The notes below the pieces were generated by a model. That model was given only the letters and a program-made list of their open reading frames with translations, ran no database searches and was not told the DNA's origin. From Stictocephala bisonia (lineage: Eukaryota > Arthropoda > Insecta > Hemiptera > Membracidae), in assembly GCA_035578905.1 (NCBI GenBank), contig JAQJVL010000103.1:496001-560000 (forward strand): a stretch of 64,000 nucleotides of DNA. Direction: 5' to 3'. Below are positions 1 through 12,616 of this stretch, one piece after another. A program made the position numbers and the translations under genes. Numbering within the stretch: position 1 is the stretch's first letter; every line of letters starts with the position of its first letter.

Positions 1-678
1 TACTCTAGTACAGTAGTGTATATCCATAAATAATGGAGATATTGCTATTAGGTGTGCTGTATATCTAAAGTCCGCTTTCTGACCAAACATACAACTTGCA
101 TGTAGTTCCCTAATGGCCGGCTTGTGTATTTATGGCCCATTCATACATTACCAAAGTACTCATATATACTTGTATGTTAAAGTAAGTTGTCTACAAAAAA
201 AGCAAAGTAACATAGAAATGTAAATAATCCAAAATGTGATGTCAAGATATTTTTACAGCAAATAAATCAAGAAATTGCATCAATACTATCTTATTTTTAA
301 AATATATAAAATAAATTTTTTGTACCTTAGGTTGTCATTATTCATATTTTTTCGAATGTTGAAGTTATCATCTAGTTTAATGGGGTATAAATATAAATAA
401 ATAACTTAACATAACTTTATTGCAAACGAAAATATTACATGTTTACTTCGGAAGTAGTAATAAACTTGACATTGGTATTTTTATATAAGCTGTATTCGTA
501 TGCTGCTGTAGTTAACCGAAAATATTTTGCAAAATTATTACTCAGAGCTGTAATTAAACAATGGACAGGTAAATTTGATTCCTTAATAACTTGTTCTTTG
601 TAATACTTTGTGTTATGAGTGCTACGTTTCTGTAACTACTGTATATGACATCTAAGCATAGTTATACGATCAGAGGTT

Positions 679-995
679 GCGTGTGGCAGCGCAGTATCAA
701 GCCCCGCTCATAACGTCATCACCATCAGTGAACATTGGTTGGTTACATCAACACTAACGATAGCTTAGATTGATTATATTAAATAATTATTTCGCATTAA
801 AATAACAATTATTATTAACATAATACAATTAGTAATAAAGTAAACTATAAATAGCAATAAAACAGATTTGTATAGTTCATCAGTTATTTTTTATAACTAT
901 ACAATGTTGTGAAAGTTGAACACTTGAAGGTATAAACTATGCCTACGATGTAAGGCAGCAGAGGATGTAGGGTTCCACTTCGCTGCTGAAATCCC
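679..995 (+). repeat. Dispersed repeat family R1, copy 1
   Basis: This shares blocks with 31234-31542: GCAGCGCAGTA near the left end, AACACTAA, and a right end with GCTGCTGAAATCCCT (GTTGCTGAAACCCCT in the other copy). The middle is AT-rich and diverged. No coding potential or terminal repeats were seen, so the class is unknown. Confidence 0.6.
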
Positions 996-1311
996 TATCT
1001 GCACTAAATATAACATTCAGGTTTCAATGTACCCAAAATGATTGTAGGAACATTTCGTGTTAAATACAGTAATAAAATAAACCAGTTACATGAAATGAAA
1101 CCGTGTATATTTTAAAATATTACAAACATTATGGTTAGAGATGTATGTACTTGATATGATACTGTATAATATTTGTGTGGAATTTAATTCAATTTTAGTT
1201 TTTATGTTGACATACATGATTAAAAAATATCATAAACGTAAAATGTAGAAATCTTAATCTCATATTTTATTTCATTGTTTTGATGTTTAGTCCTCGATTT
1301 ACTACTTGTTT
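996..1311. other. AT-rich non-coding, nothing recognised
   Basis: No ORF, repeat or RNA signal was seen. The same holds for 1-678. Confidence 0.6.
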
Positions 1312-1397
1312 ATACACCTAGTGTATGTACAGTGTAAGTGTAAACTGAGGTGTATATGTATATGTGTAAACTTACACTGTACATACACTAGGTGTAT
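1312..1397. repeat. Perfect 28-bp inverted repeat (cruciform)
   Basis: Arms 1312-1339 and 1370-1397 are exact reverse complements, with a 30-bp loop. The outer end ATACACCTAGTGTAT is itself nearly palindromic. A short ORF across it (1306-1497) is probably fortuitous. Confidence 0.95.
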
Positions 1398-1504
1398 GCT
1401 AATGGCCTTATTAAATATTAAATACGAGTACATTGCCTTGAATGTTAAACAATACCAAAATGTGTTGCCATATTTTTCTGATATTCAACCACTTTAATAC
1501 ATAT

Positions 1505-1886
1505 TATTATTCATTTCTAAGACGCCGATATTCAAGGTATGGTCGAATATGAGGGGTGAATGAGTGTGATGAAAACAGATGGACGTTTGTAGAATGTGTT
1601 ACTAACTAAGGTCGAATGTTCCTCAGAAAGCCCAATAGCAAGATCAACTAAGGGACCTACAACTGTATGTTGAATCCGAACCTCGTAGTGTTGTTCTGAT
1701 TGTCAACTAACTGAAATCCTGACACTCGGTTATCTTCCCTACACAACATGGACCCCTGACTTATACAGTAGTTTTCACGTCGATTGCAACTATTGAGCGG
1801 ATGCCATGTTGATATTAAGAGGACCTATTGACTACAATCTCCACAACGCCTTGACCCCAAGAAGTACAGCACTGCACCACTAGTGT
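1505..1886 (-). mobile_element. SINE-A copy (full-length or nearly so)
   Basis: Reverse-strand copy of the family at 27853-28255 and 19165-19575. On the minus strand it begins near CTAGTGGTGCAGTGCTG, passes ATCCGCTCAATAG and a GGTTCGGATTC segment, and ends in CTCATATTCG...CGGCGTCTTAGAAATGAATAAT, an A/T-rich tail. The class is inferred from the A-rich tail and the 3' region shared with the tRNA-headed SINE at 24468-24728. Confidence 0.65.
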
Positions 1887-1889
1887 TTA

Positions 1890-3420
1890 TTTATTTATTA
1901 TTTACACTAGTTTACATCTACGCAAAATTCAACTAATTAATATCATTTTTATCAATCTATATGTGAATGTGATATATTTTTACATTTATTTTCAAAATTA
2001 TATTTTGAACCGTAATTGTTTTGACAGGAAAACGTATGAAGATGAATTAGATATAAATGTTCATTCAATGTATATTAAAAGTGCAAATGATATACCTGCA
2101 TTTTATCTTATACCATTCGGGGTCTAGGTTAAAAATAAATATATTTATATCTTAATGTGTAAATACTTCAACTTATATTCTAAATGTTATTGGATGGAAA
2201 ATCATTCGTAAATTAGAATAATTTTAATTACTAGTTAACATTAACATTTTGTATTAATTAACATTAGTTTAACATATTAAAACAGTTTTTTATTAATTTC
2301 ACTTAATGGTCACATAACCTTTAAAACACAAGTCCTTTATGTCAAAGGAATTATTAAATATTCATTAAATAAAAAGCAGATAATATTTGCTACTTGTAAA
2401 GGTAATAATTATTTGCTCTCATAAACTGTTTCATCCTAAATTACAAACATATGATACATAGAATAATTAAAATTAAAGGGATAGCAATATTTCAGTGTGT
2501 AATACAGCTTGCTATACGATAAGTCTCAGGTAGTCCAATGTTTTTACGTAACAGACTGGTGAAACTGGCCAACAGCCAAGTCCGCCCTTATCATCATGAG
2601 TGATTGCTGCTTCATAACTCAGTCTAATAAATTTAAGAATAATTAAACTTCCTTAAAAAATATTCATTTCAAATGTTTACTTTCTAAATTTAAATATCAT
2701 ACTTTTCTTTTCAGCCATCCTGAAAAGTATAAATGGAATAACTATTAAAAATAAAAAATTGTAAAAATTACTATTATCTCTTAAAATGAACTAAAAGTAA
2801 ATAAAACAGTAATGTTTCTACTCTTAAAACTGATTATTTTTATTTGTAATTTTGGGTTGTAAGGCCTTACTTATTTGGTTCAATTATTTTTCAATTACGA
2901 TTAAATTTAAGATTGCGTTCAAATAATCGAGTGATTTATTGCCGAACTAGTGAATATAATAAATAAAGAGTTTGGTTTGTCAAAGATAATATTTATGAAA
3001 TATTTTCAATGAAAATACTGTTTTTTAGTGAATCAAGTAGTACCCGTCACTTGTAATAACTTAAATTAACGCCTTACTTCACATTCAGATGAAAAAAATA
3101 TTAATAGCCTCAATATAATAACATTATTAAACGCAGAACACCAAATTTAGTTTTAGATGGTCTGATTAGGTTGTGATAGAATTTCAGATCTCATTCAGAA
3201 CACACAAATTGCTTCTGCACATGTTCCTTGTCTTCTGAGGATAGTTTTGCAAAAGAAGTTATATTACTTAGTCATTCATAAGTTTATACACAAATATATG
3301 TAAACACAATCAAACAAGTAAAGATCAAAAAATAGTAAAAAAGTTATTTATTGATTTAATAAAAATTAATGAAAGTGGTTATAGCATGATTTTTTACAAA
3401 GAACGTCTTCAGGCTTAAGT
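1890..3420. other. AT-rich non-coding, nothing recognised
   Basis: Low-complexity AT-rich sequence. A slightly GC-richer spot at 2530-2600 has no identifiable feature. Confidence 0.6.
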
Positions 3421-3426
3421 TTGGAA

Positions 3427-3507
3427 TACTGTGACAATTTAGGTCTTGATAAATGGTGACATTTTTAATGGTGCCTTTCAAGCCAACCTCTCAGCTTGAG
3501 AAATGTG
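3427..3507 (+). repeat. Dispersed repeat family R3, copy 1
   Basis: CTGTGACAATTTAGGTCTTG, then AAATGGTGACATTTTTAATG, then CTTTCAAGCCAACCTC matches the reverse complement of 51831-51899 with few changes. Class unknown. Confidence 0.65.
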
Positions 3508-3831
3508 CCTGGAGTGACGACATCATTTATATTTGCTCTCTCATTTGTAACGCTTAGAAATACTGTACATCTAAATTATCGAGGTTCATTTTATGATTTT
3601 GTGTTGAATTTGAGAGGAAGAAAGTAGGACGAGAAATTTTACTTTCACAATGTCAGTTCACAGTTAAATAAGGACTTTTTCAGTATTACAGAAATGGCTG
3701 TTAGTGTGATGGTTAATTATTACCTAATTAATTTTACACTCATAGATGTGTAACAAGTACTCATTGAAAAATTACAAATTGTAGTTTTAACCTTTAATTT
3801 TTAAAATACAAGCTGCACCACAAGACATTTA

Positions 3832-4694
3832 CATGATGTCCAGCTTCGACTATCACATATTTTATAGGACTATTTGTCAGGCCAATACAAGCAAATAATG
3901 CCATGTAACATGTGTCTTTTCTCGATTAGTTTCCTGTCTGTGTGTGTCCGTATGTTTTTTTTTACAAAATACTGAATAATTCAAAAACCGTTTAACATTC
4001 AATACTGAATTTTGGTATGAAATTGGATCTTATAAAAACACATTTAATGTAAAAAGAGTGTATGTTTAAGGTTATCACTTTCGAAATGGCGACTGTCTAA
4101 AAATTTCATAGTCAAATTAAAAAAAAAAAGTACAAATACTACCGAAAAATGATTTAAAAACAATATTTGTAACTATATTGCAGAATCCAACAATAAGAGG
4201 AAACTTATTTTTTGTGACTGAAAGCATTGTTGTAACGATAAAGAGTCCTCAGATGGCAATGGTTTCAGTCACAAAAAATAGGTTTCCTCTGGTATTTTTC
4301 ACACGATCATTTAAGTTGGCATATTGTTGAATTTGGCATAATATAGTCTACAAATATTGTGTTTTGTCATTTTTTGGTAATATTTGTAGTTTTTTTTTTT
4401 TTTTTTTTTTACTTTGAAATTTTTGGACAGGAACCTTTTTTAAACTGAGAAGTTTAGACATGCAGTCTTTTTACTTGAAATGTGCTCTTTTAAGATCAAC
4501 TTTCATACCAAAATTCAGTATTGTTGTATGTCAAATGGTTTTTGAGTTATTCAATTTTTTGTAAAAAAAAACACATACGGACACACAGGCAGAAAATGAA
4601 TCAAGAAAAGACACATGTTAAATGGTATTATTTGCTTGTATTGAACTGATAAATAATCCTGTAAAATATGTGACATTCGAAGCTGGACACCGTG
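3832..4694. mobile_element. Foldback DNA element FB1, ~863 bp, TA-flanked
   Basis: The element is almost entirely an inverted repeat. The left arm starts CATGATGTCCAGCTTCGA and the right arm ends TCGAAGCTGGACACCGTG. The central arms (about 4197-4229 and 4257-4290) match through TTTTTTGTGACTGAAA. TA flanks both ends, as expected for Tc1/mariner-type target duplication. There is no ORF; it is a non-autonomous element. Confidence 0.8.
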
Positions 4695-4696
4695 TA

Positions 4697-5707
4697 TATT
4701 GCATTCATTTGTATAATGAAGATACTAGCCAAGTAAATATATGAAACTGTAACCTCCTACATTCAGCAACAAACAAACAAATCCAAGTAGAAAATGTATA
4801 TTACCATTTTATAATGAATATATAACATAGTTTCCTGAATGCTTAAGTGTATTAATTATAGTAGGACCTGTAATTCACTATAAATAAACAAATATGGCAT
4901 ACAAATGTCTTTTTTTGACAAATTTATTGACGTTATTTATTTGTATAGAATATCGTATAATTTATTTCTTAAGCGAAGTGATGCCAAAATTTTGCATTGT
5001 TCCACTTCCGGAGGAAATGCTACATTTCAGTATACATACAATGAAAATTAAACTCTAATATATCTAAAATAGTGATAAAACCAAAGTAAAATATTTTTAA
5101 AATTTTTATTTTGTGAATGTTACATGGTTTATATTATATTTTTTATCAGTAGCTTTTGTTTTCAATGTTAACTGTTATTCATCTTTTTTAGAAACCTTCA
5201 TTAAATATACATTGTGTGACTATGGATTAAAGTAATAATAAAATACAACCAACAATAAAAGTTCAAGCACATATATTATTTTGGCAAAAATCCTTGAAAC
5301 CAAAAAATTTATTCCATTTTAAATCATTAGGCCTTCACATTTCATGTAAAATATGACTTTGATATTTGACAACCCTGATTACTAATGAATAAATACACTT
5401 TTTTTATTTAACATTGAGCTTTTTTAGAATAGCTTGAAACTTGACAGCTCTTCAATTCTCAAAACTGAAGAACTACTATAAAATATTCATATAAATTATT
5501 TTCTATATTAAAAAAGTTATACTTAATGAGGAAACATTTGGTATACACGCTCTGTCGTCATACAAAGAGTTGGGAGGAAGGGTGGGAGGGACTGACACCG
5601 CAATCTAAGTTCCAAACTCCAGAAGATTAACACATTTTCAACAATCCGCAATGGTTCCAAACTCCTTCCCTCAGTCTTCTATACCTTACTTCACTCCTAC
5701 ACTTAAG
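4697..5707. other. AT-rich non-coding
   Basis: No gene. A purine-rich stretch (GGGAGGAAGGGTGGGAGGG, 5570-5590) and a repeated GTTCCAAACTCC (5609, 5653) lie near the right end. Confidence 0.55.
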
Positions 5708-6110
5708 AGTCAGAGAGGCTGTCGGCCATGTTGGTTTTAATCCCATAAGAACAATGTTACTTGCGAATCCATAGTTTTTCGTTATTTATTGACAAAATTT
5801 GTTTATGACGTGTCACTTTGAACATTATCATATTGCGCGTTGGGTTTGCTTTTGCCATTTTGAATATATACGCCTAGTTTTAAAAAATAGGTGAAAATAG
5901 AAACTTCAAACTAAATATGTTTTATACTTTTTTCTATAAAACTAATTAGGAATTCGCAAAGCAATTCCAAAGTGTAATTTTATTCTTGGTAAAATGCAAT
6001 TTGTTTAAAAATAACTTTTTTATTTGGATACGCGTGTTCGTATATCCGGTTCGAAAATAAGATTGTTGTAATGGAATTAAAACCAACTTGGCCGACAGAC
6101 AGCGCTGACT
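5708..6110. mobile_element. MITE with 28-bp inverted repeats
   Basis: The core arms 5719-5746 and 6071-6098 match at 26 of 28 positions (CTGTCGGCCATGTTGG / CCAACTTGGCCGACAG). Weaker pairing extends outward to AGTCAG / CTGACT. The AT-rich interior has no coding potential. Target duplication is unclear, so no superfamily is assigned. Confidence 0.75.
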
Positions 6111-7038
6111 GTTGAGTTTAGACGGTACATTTTGATTAGTTACAGTTTGAAGATAAATTTTGTGTAATTTATTTATTAAATTTGTTTTAATACTATATTG
6201 ATTTGTAAATATATAAGTTATTCTATGTAGGTAACGTTAAACAGTACTTTCGTTCATAAGCCCAATTTTTTTCTAGTTCTTTACCTAAGTAGCTTAACCT
6301 TACTTCAAAACCATGGAACCGTTTTTTCACCGATTTTCATTCCTCGTTGTCGGCATTTCCGGCAAGAATTGTCCGGCACAGGTATAAATGCTTGATATTG
6401 AGACACAAACATTATTTTTATATAATTAGTATTGTACTAACTAAATCAAGTTGTAATCACTTGTAGTAGTCACTTCACAATGTCACAATATATTTCATGT
6501 TAAGTAATTTATTTAAACTTTTTTATTCCCTAGACATTCTTATGGAATTCCTACAGTGAGTGAGGATTAAACTTATAAGGATTGTATTAATGAAACTATA
6601 AAACCACCTTCAAAACTATAAAATGGTATAATCAAACTCAAAAAATAATGTAGATTCAAAATGTCAATTCAGGTGTATCAATAAAACCAATAATTAATGA
6701 ATAATGAATCACAGTTCAGTAAATACTTCAATTCTTAGAAACATTTTGCCTTTGGCATAAATGTTGCTGCTATGACATTCACGTAACTGTTCAAAGAGCA
6801 TTTGTAGGTATACTGAATAAATAGGTAAAATCACATAATATATGAATAATAGCTAAAAGTTTAATATAAACTTTAGTTTCTTAACTAGGAACATTTAAGT
6901 TAATAATGTACACAAGATAAGAAATTATTAGGATTATTAAGGATAAATTTCTTCCAAAAGACTTTCCCTCAGTTTATGAAAGGGATTTCTTTAGCCTTTA
7001 TCACTTTTCTTGTAAGCTATTCCAGAGGTATGGATATA
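6111..7038. other. AT-rich non-coding, nothing recognised
   Basis: The ORF starting at 6976 runs into the TTAA element and is not supported as a gene. Confidence 0.55.
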
Positions 7039-7786
7039 TTAAGGGGGTGGGTGCGCCCTAACTTCCGTAATGTTAACATATGTACCTTTTTCTCAGAAAG
7101 TAGAAAAGATATTTCATTTCTGTTTTTTTTACCTGATACATTGGCCTTTGTTACATAAACTACGGGTGTAAAATCTAACTTTGGAATAATTATAAATTTT
7201 CACAAAATTTTAAATAATCTTTAAATTTTTTTCAAATTCTTTTTATTTATATTTTTTTAAATTTTCATCTTTGTTAATTTTGACTATTTTTTATTCTGCT
7301 TGTGTAACTAAGTTACATATATAACCACAAAAAGTTTCATCTTGTTACCATTAGTAGTTTTTGAGAAAAAGGAACATATGTGTCAAAAAACACAACTTTC
7401 GGAAAATCGCAATAATTCAAAATAAATACAGTTTTACTAATAAAAACAACACAAAAACTTACATTAATAAAACCCTGGTGCATATGATGGTTCCTTCCCT
7501 TCATCTTCTTCAAATGTATTACTACAATTACTATATGCACTAGTATTACTATATAAAGATGATATTAGAGTAATAATTGAATACACAACGTGTGGCACTC
7601 AGAGAGATGATTTCAATAGGAAATCGAGTAGGAAACTTTTAGAAAACTAATATTGAAGCATATTTAGAAAATAATAAATAATTAGTGTTATATACCGTTG
7701 GAAAGAGGACATTTTAAGCTATAAAATGGTGAAAAAAAACATTTTTCGATTAAAAATAAACATTTTCCATGCACCTACCCCCTTAA
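7039..7786. mobile_element. TTAA-flanked non-autonomous DNA transposon, 748 bp
   Basis: TTAA (7039-7042) plus GGGGGTGGGTGC on the left mirrors GCACCTACCCCC plus TTAA (7783-7786) on the right, giving a 12-bp inverted repeat with one mismatch. A TTAA duplication is characteristic of piggyBac-type elements; that assignment is an inference. The overlapping small ORFs (7337-7543) are on opposite strands of the same AT-rich interior and are not genes. Confidence 0.7.
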
Positions 7787-7951
7787 ATCATAATGATAGT
7801 ATTTTCTCATCAAATATGACGTAAATATTCGTTTGAAAAATAATAACAATATTTACCAAAGATGAATACTCATTTTTAAACAATAATATTAAGCTGTACC
7901 ATTGTGCTTTTACTTTCTTGGTATTGCATAACTTCATTAATAATTATTTGC

Positions 7952-8094
7952 CGGCGTGGTGGCTTAGTGGTTTCGGACTGCGGAGGGCAAGGCTGAAGGT
8001 TCAAATCCCCAATGAACTAACGGTCGGTACTTCACTCGTAGGTCTGTAGGCCTATGTGACCTGACGAGTAAAGTCTTATAATGATAATAAATGT
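7952..8094 (+). mobile_element. SINE-B copy, tRNA-derived
   Basis: The A box is TGGCTTAGTGG (7960-7970) and the B box GGTTCAAATCC (7998-8008). A short body follows with CTAACGGTCGGTACTTCACT, GGTCTGTAGGCC and GACGAGTAAAGTC, ending in an ATAATGATAATAAATG tail. This is the best-preserved of four copies. Confidence 0.85.
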
Positions 8095-8157
8095 AAATTC
8101 AAAGTTATTTTAAATCTTTATAACTTTAAAAACACTTGCCTTATGCTGTTTGGATTT

Positions 8158-9538
8158 AACGAATACAACTAAGAGCTTTAACTAAAGTAGAACTGACAAC
8201 AGTCGAAGGTACGTGACAGACATGTCTAACTGTCAAAGGACAGTTCTCTAGACAATGGAACTAAGAGATTTAACTCATATTCAACTGGCAACAGTCGAAA
8301 TCATGAGTCAGACATGTCTAACTGTCCAATTAGGTGAGACAAGGAAACTACGAGCTTTAACTATAGTACAACTGGCAACAGTCGAAAGCACGTGTCAGAT
8401 ATGTATATCTGACAGAGTAGACTAGACAATGGAACTAAGAGGTTTAACTATAGTTCAACAGGCAACAGTTGAAGGTACGTGACAGACATGTCTAACTGTC
8501 AACGGAGACGAGACAATGGAACTAAGAGGTTTAACTATAGTTCAACAGGCAACAGTTGAAGGTACGTGACAGACATGTCTAACTGTCAACGGAGACGAGA
8601 CAATGGAACTAAGAGATTTAACGTATATTCAACTGGCAACAGTCGAAATCACGAGTCAGACATGTCTAACTGTCCAATTAGGTGAGACAAGGAAACTACG
8701 AGCTTTAACTATAGTACAACTGGCAACAGTCGAAAGCACGTGTCAGATATGTATATCTGACAGAGTAGACTAGACAATGGAACTAAGAGGTTTAACTATA
8801 GTTCAACAGGCAACAGTTGAAGGTACGTGACAGACATGTCTAACTGTCAACGGAGACGAGACAATGGAACTAAGAGATTTAACGTATATTCAACTGGCAA
8901 CAGTCGAAATCACGAGTCAGACATGTCTAACTGTCCAATTAGGTGAGACAAGGAAACTACGAGCTTTAACTATAGTACAACTGGCAACAGTCGAAAGCAC
9001 GTGTCAGATATGTATATCTGACAGAGTAGACTAGACAATGGAACTAAGGGGTTTAAATATAGTACAACTGACAACAGTGGAAGGAACGTGTCAGACATGT
9101 CTAACTGTCAACGGAGACGAGACAATGGAACTAAGAGATTTAACTAAAGTAGAACTGACAACAGTGGAAGGAACTTGTCAAACATGTCTAACTGTCAAAG
9201 TAGACGAGACAATGGAACTAAGGGCTTTAACTAAAGTAGAACTGACAACAGTGGAAGGAACGTGTCAGACATGTCTAACTGTCAAAGTAGACGAGACAAT
9301 GGAACTAATGGCTTTAACTAAAGTAGAACTGACAACAGTGGAAGGAACTTGTCAAACATGTCTAACTGTCAAAGTAGACGAGACAATGGAACTAAGGGCT
9401 TTAACTAAAGTAGAACTGACAACAGTGGAAGGAACGTGTCAGACATGTATAACTGTCAAAGTAGACGAGACAATGGAACTAAGAGCTTTAACTTAAGTAC
9501 AACTGACAACAGTGGAAGGCACGTGTCAGACATGTGTA
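8158..9538 (+). repeat. 87-bp minisatellite array 1 (~16 units)
   Basis: The unit carries ATGGAACTAAGAG, ACTGACAACAGT and ACATGTCTAACTGTC. In the left half, variants recur as higher-order blocks: GACAGAGTAGACTAGAC occurs at 8411, 8759 and 9020, spacings of 348 and 261 bp (4 and 3 units). In the right half (9038-9496) the frame stays open for 152 codons as a 29-residue repeat (core LTTVEGTCQTCLTV), because 87 is divisible by 3. Left-half units contain in-frame stops, so a real protein is unlikely. Confidence 0.95.
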
Positions 9539-9539
9539 A

Positions 9540-10815
9540 ATATCTTCCTTAGAACATAAACCTTAATCCTTTAAGCTAGTTAGTTCAAATAGATGTAATC
9601 CTTATTAATTAACCAAATGCGTACTCTGACGCTTAGATTACTTCATATAATGACATATATAACTAACTATTGAGACTCTTAAAAACTACTGTATTTAACT
9701 TAATTTCGTGTTTATAAGTACTGCAGCTTAACTATAAATATTATGGTTCCTCCATTTAAGATGTATTTATTTTTCTCTAATAAATTAGGATAGTTTATGA
9801 TACTTATTGTTAAATATTTTTAAAAAATTATGTAAGTATTTAAAATTAAATGAAAAACAACTAATTTGATAAAACACTGTTGCGTTCGGAAGGCCATATT
9901 ATTTTAACGGTCAGTTGATTTGGTAATTACGAAATATTAAATAAGACGAAATGTTAGGGGATAATTTGAAAATATAATTTCACCATTATTTTAAGGATTA
10001 GAGCCAGCACTCTTATAGTTTGATAATTAATTGTTTCTTATAGTAATCTAAGCACAGAATATATTAAAAGATGAAAATACTTATAATATCAAGGTGCCAT
10101 AAATCTAAACAACTTGGATCAAATTGTAATTGTTCGATATCTAATATCGAAAATTATGCCCTTTAATTCATTTTAAACTTATTTATATAAATTTAATTCC
10201 AATATTTTAATTTATTACAATACATAAACACCACCATAAATAATTTTAGATTATTGATAATAAATGATAATTGAAATTAAATTATTTTATGTCAATCAAT
10301 TGTTAATTTTTCGTTAATAATCAAATAATGTGTGGATTACATAATAATTTTTAAACTATTTATATATCAATGTGCATTACTGCACTTTATACTAAGGCCA
10401 TTATCCCCCTTAAAGCAAGGAAATAAGGGAAATATACTTTAGTGCAGGTAAACATGTTAGGCTGATAGCCCCAGGGTACAAAAGGATTCCTTCACTGCAA
10501 TCCCCAGGGTCCTTACTGCCACAAGCCACACATACGAGACAGTCATGTGTTTAGTAGGAATAGCAAATGTTAAAATTCCTTAGTACATTTAAAATTAGGA
10601 TAACTTGTTAAAGTATATAATGTTAAAATGCAAATGTCATTTACTGTTACTTATAAAACTAAATTACAATCTACTAAGTTAATATTTATAGATTTATACT
10701 ACAAGGCATGCACTATTTAAACGCTTAAAACAAAACCATTTATTTTGTTTTACAATAGTTAATTACTCTTATCCCTATCAAGTTTGTGTTCATACAATAG
10801 CTGTCACTATTAGTG
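9540..10815. other. AT-rich non-coding
   Basis: No ORF. A small GC-richer spot at 10460-10540 has CCCCAGGGTACAAAAGGATT and later CCCCAGGGTCCTT, a short internal repeat of unknown origin. Confidence 0.55.
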
Positions 10816-10819
10816 AACT

Positions 10820-11150
10820 GTCACTTTTTAACACTGTCACTTGTATCTTCCACTTTTGATCGAAAACCGAAAATTCCCGACTGTCACTGACTGGCTGGTT
10901 TTCTGAAGACTGCACGTAAAGCACGGTTGCAAGGCTGGTCCGGGACTGTGTATAGGGATCTGGAAGGATGATCTAGATCGTTCTGGGTGCCATTTCGGGA
11001 TGGTTCTGGTTCCCCCTACAACCAAATTAACTGCTATTTTAGCACCATCTGAGGCCTCCTGGAATTTAACAGAGACATTAAGTACCACCCAATGGGCAGT
11101 GTAGCTAATGGTTTAATTACCCTAATGGTGGTACTTAGGGTAATCCGTAA
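10820..11150. other. GC-richer unclassified segment
   Basis: This patch is noticeably richer in GC than its surroundings. A minus-strand ORF (10837-11088, 83 codons) crosses it, but shows no motif I recognise and no supporting splice sites. TAAGTACCACC (11076) and GGTGGTACTTA (11127) form a short inverted repeat, which suggests transposon debris rather than an exon. Confidence 0.35.
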
Positions 11151-11489
11151 GGTAAAGCCGTGATTTGTAACAATTACAACTATGTGTTTTGTTACGATCG
11201 GCAGCTAAATATCTGTCATTTGTTTCTTATATTTACATATCAAGTTTTGAATACGGTTTAGATACATTACAAAAATACAAAATCACATTTTTTAAATAAA
11301 CAAAATATGTTTTCTTATAAAGTACATATACCTTCTATAACATCGAATATAATGTATATTTATATTAATTACTAACATTTTCAATTATTGTGTTAAAACA
11401 TTAAATAAACTACTAAAAAATTATAACTGAAGTGTAATTGTCTTTCAACATTTGGTTTATATGTTAATTACATTCAAAGTGACAATCAT

Positions 11490-11592
11490 TTTAGACTCTC
11501 CCTCGAGATGCTGAATAAATCTGCAATTCTAGTTGCAGTGAGTAGAATTGCAAAAGAGGTTCCCCAACTTGCAGCCTTAGGAAGGAATGCTG
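11490..11592 (+). repeat. Dispersed repeat family R4, copy 1
   Basis: AATAAATCTGCAATTCTAGT, AGTAGAATTGCA, CCCCAACTTGCAGCCTTAGG and AGGAAT match 46478-46560 in the same order. Class unknown. Confidence 0.6.
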
Positions 11593-11599
11593 CCTCCAC

Positions 11600-12610
11600 C
11601 TCTGTCGCCATTGTACGACAAAGTACCTATATATAGAGAAGCCCTTTCCATAGTAACTGGAGAAATAATATGTGTTCTCTTAAATATTTTGTTGAATAGC
11701 AGTTATATTATGGAGGGACCCGCTGAATTGAATACTGATCAAAATCATATGTATGTGACAGTAATTGATTTTATTATTTTTAATTTTACAGAGTGTCAAA
11801 CTAGTCTGGAACTAGCGTTATATGTGTTTAACTATTACATATTATTCTTTTAAACTTGACACATCAATTCTAAATAAAACAGTGCTTCTTGAAGCACTTA
11901 TCATTTTTTATCACTTAAGGAAGACGGCCGACAAGGAGTCAAAGAAACTCTTAAAAAGAAGCGTAGGTTGTAGTGTGTGCCAAATGTTGGGTTTCAATTA
12001 GAAAAACATTTCACAAATTATATCCTATGGTAAACTTTAATGTTTCATTTTAAAAATCTAAAAGAATAAGTTTTAATTTATTAAAATATTAAATGCTAGG
12101 GATGAAATAACTAGTCCACACGACTTTGGAGATTTATCAAACTAGTAAATATTAACTCCACAAACATAAATCCGAGGGTATTTACTCCTGGGAATACGGT
12201 TTTAAATAAAAATTTTAAAAAATGAAAAAGATTATACATTGAAATAAAGTATATTCCATATTGTTATGTAGTTTTCTTCCTAAAGGCAAATATAGCATTT
12301 GTTTCTTCCTAAGACGGGTATTCACTTACATATTTCACAAAACTGTTAAGTAAGGATAGGAACAGAAAAGAACGAAACAGTGGTCGCACCCAATAATGCG
12401 CTGAATGTGTGTAAATTTAGTATGATTGTAGCTCTCTAGTTTTCATGGGGGTGGCAGAACCAACACCTTGTCAATCCCTCCCCTTATTCCTCCCACATCC
12501 TCAAGGATAAACGTAGCAATAAGTAGATTAGAAATATAAAAATGTAAATTAGTTACAATCTATTTATAACTATTAATGAGGCGTCCGCTGCGGCCACATG
12601 AAAGCGACCT
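11600..12610. other. AT-rich non-coding, nothing recognised
   Basis: The short ORF 11587-11853 is AT-driven and hydrophobic, with no motif. The rest is non-coding. Confidence 0.5.
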
Positions 12611-12616
12611 CTGTAT

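Noticed and set aside
9038..9496. 152-codon repeat ORF as a gene
   Set aside because: It is an 87-bp minisatellite whose other units carry in-frame stops; no promoter or independent flanking coding sequence.
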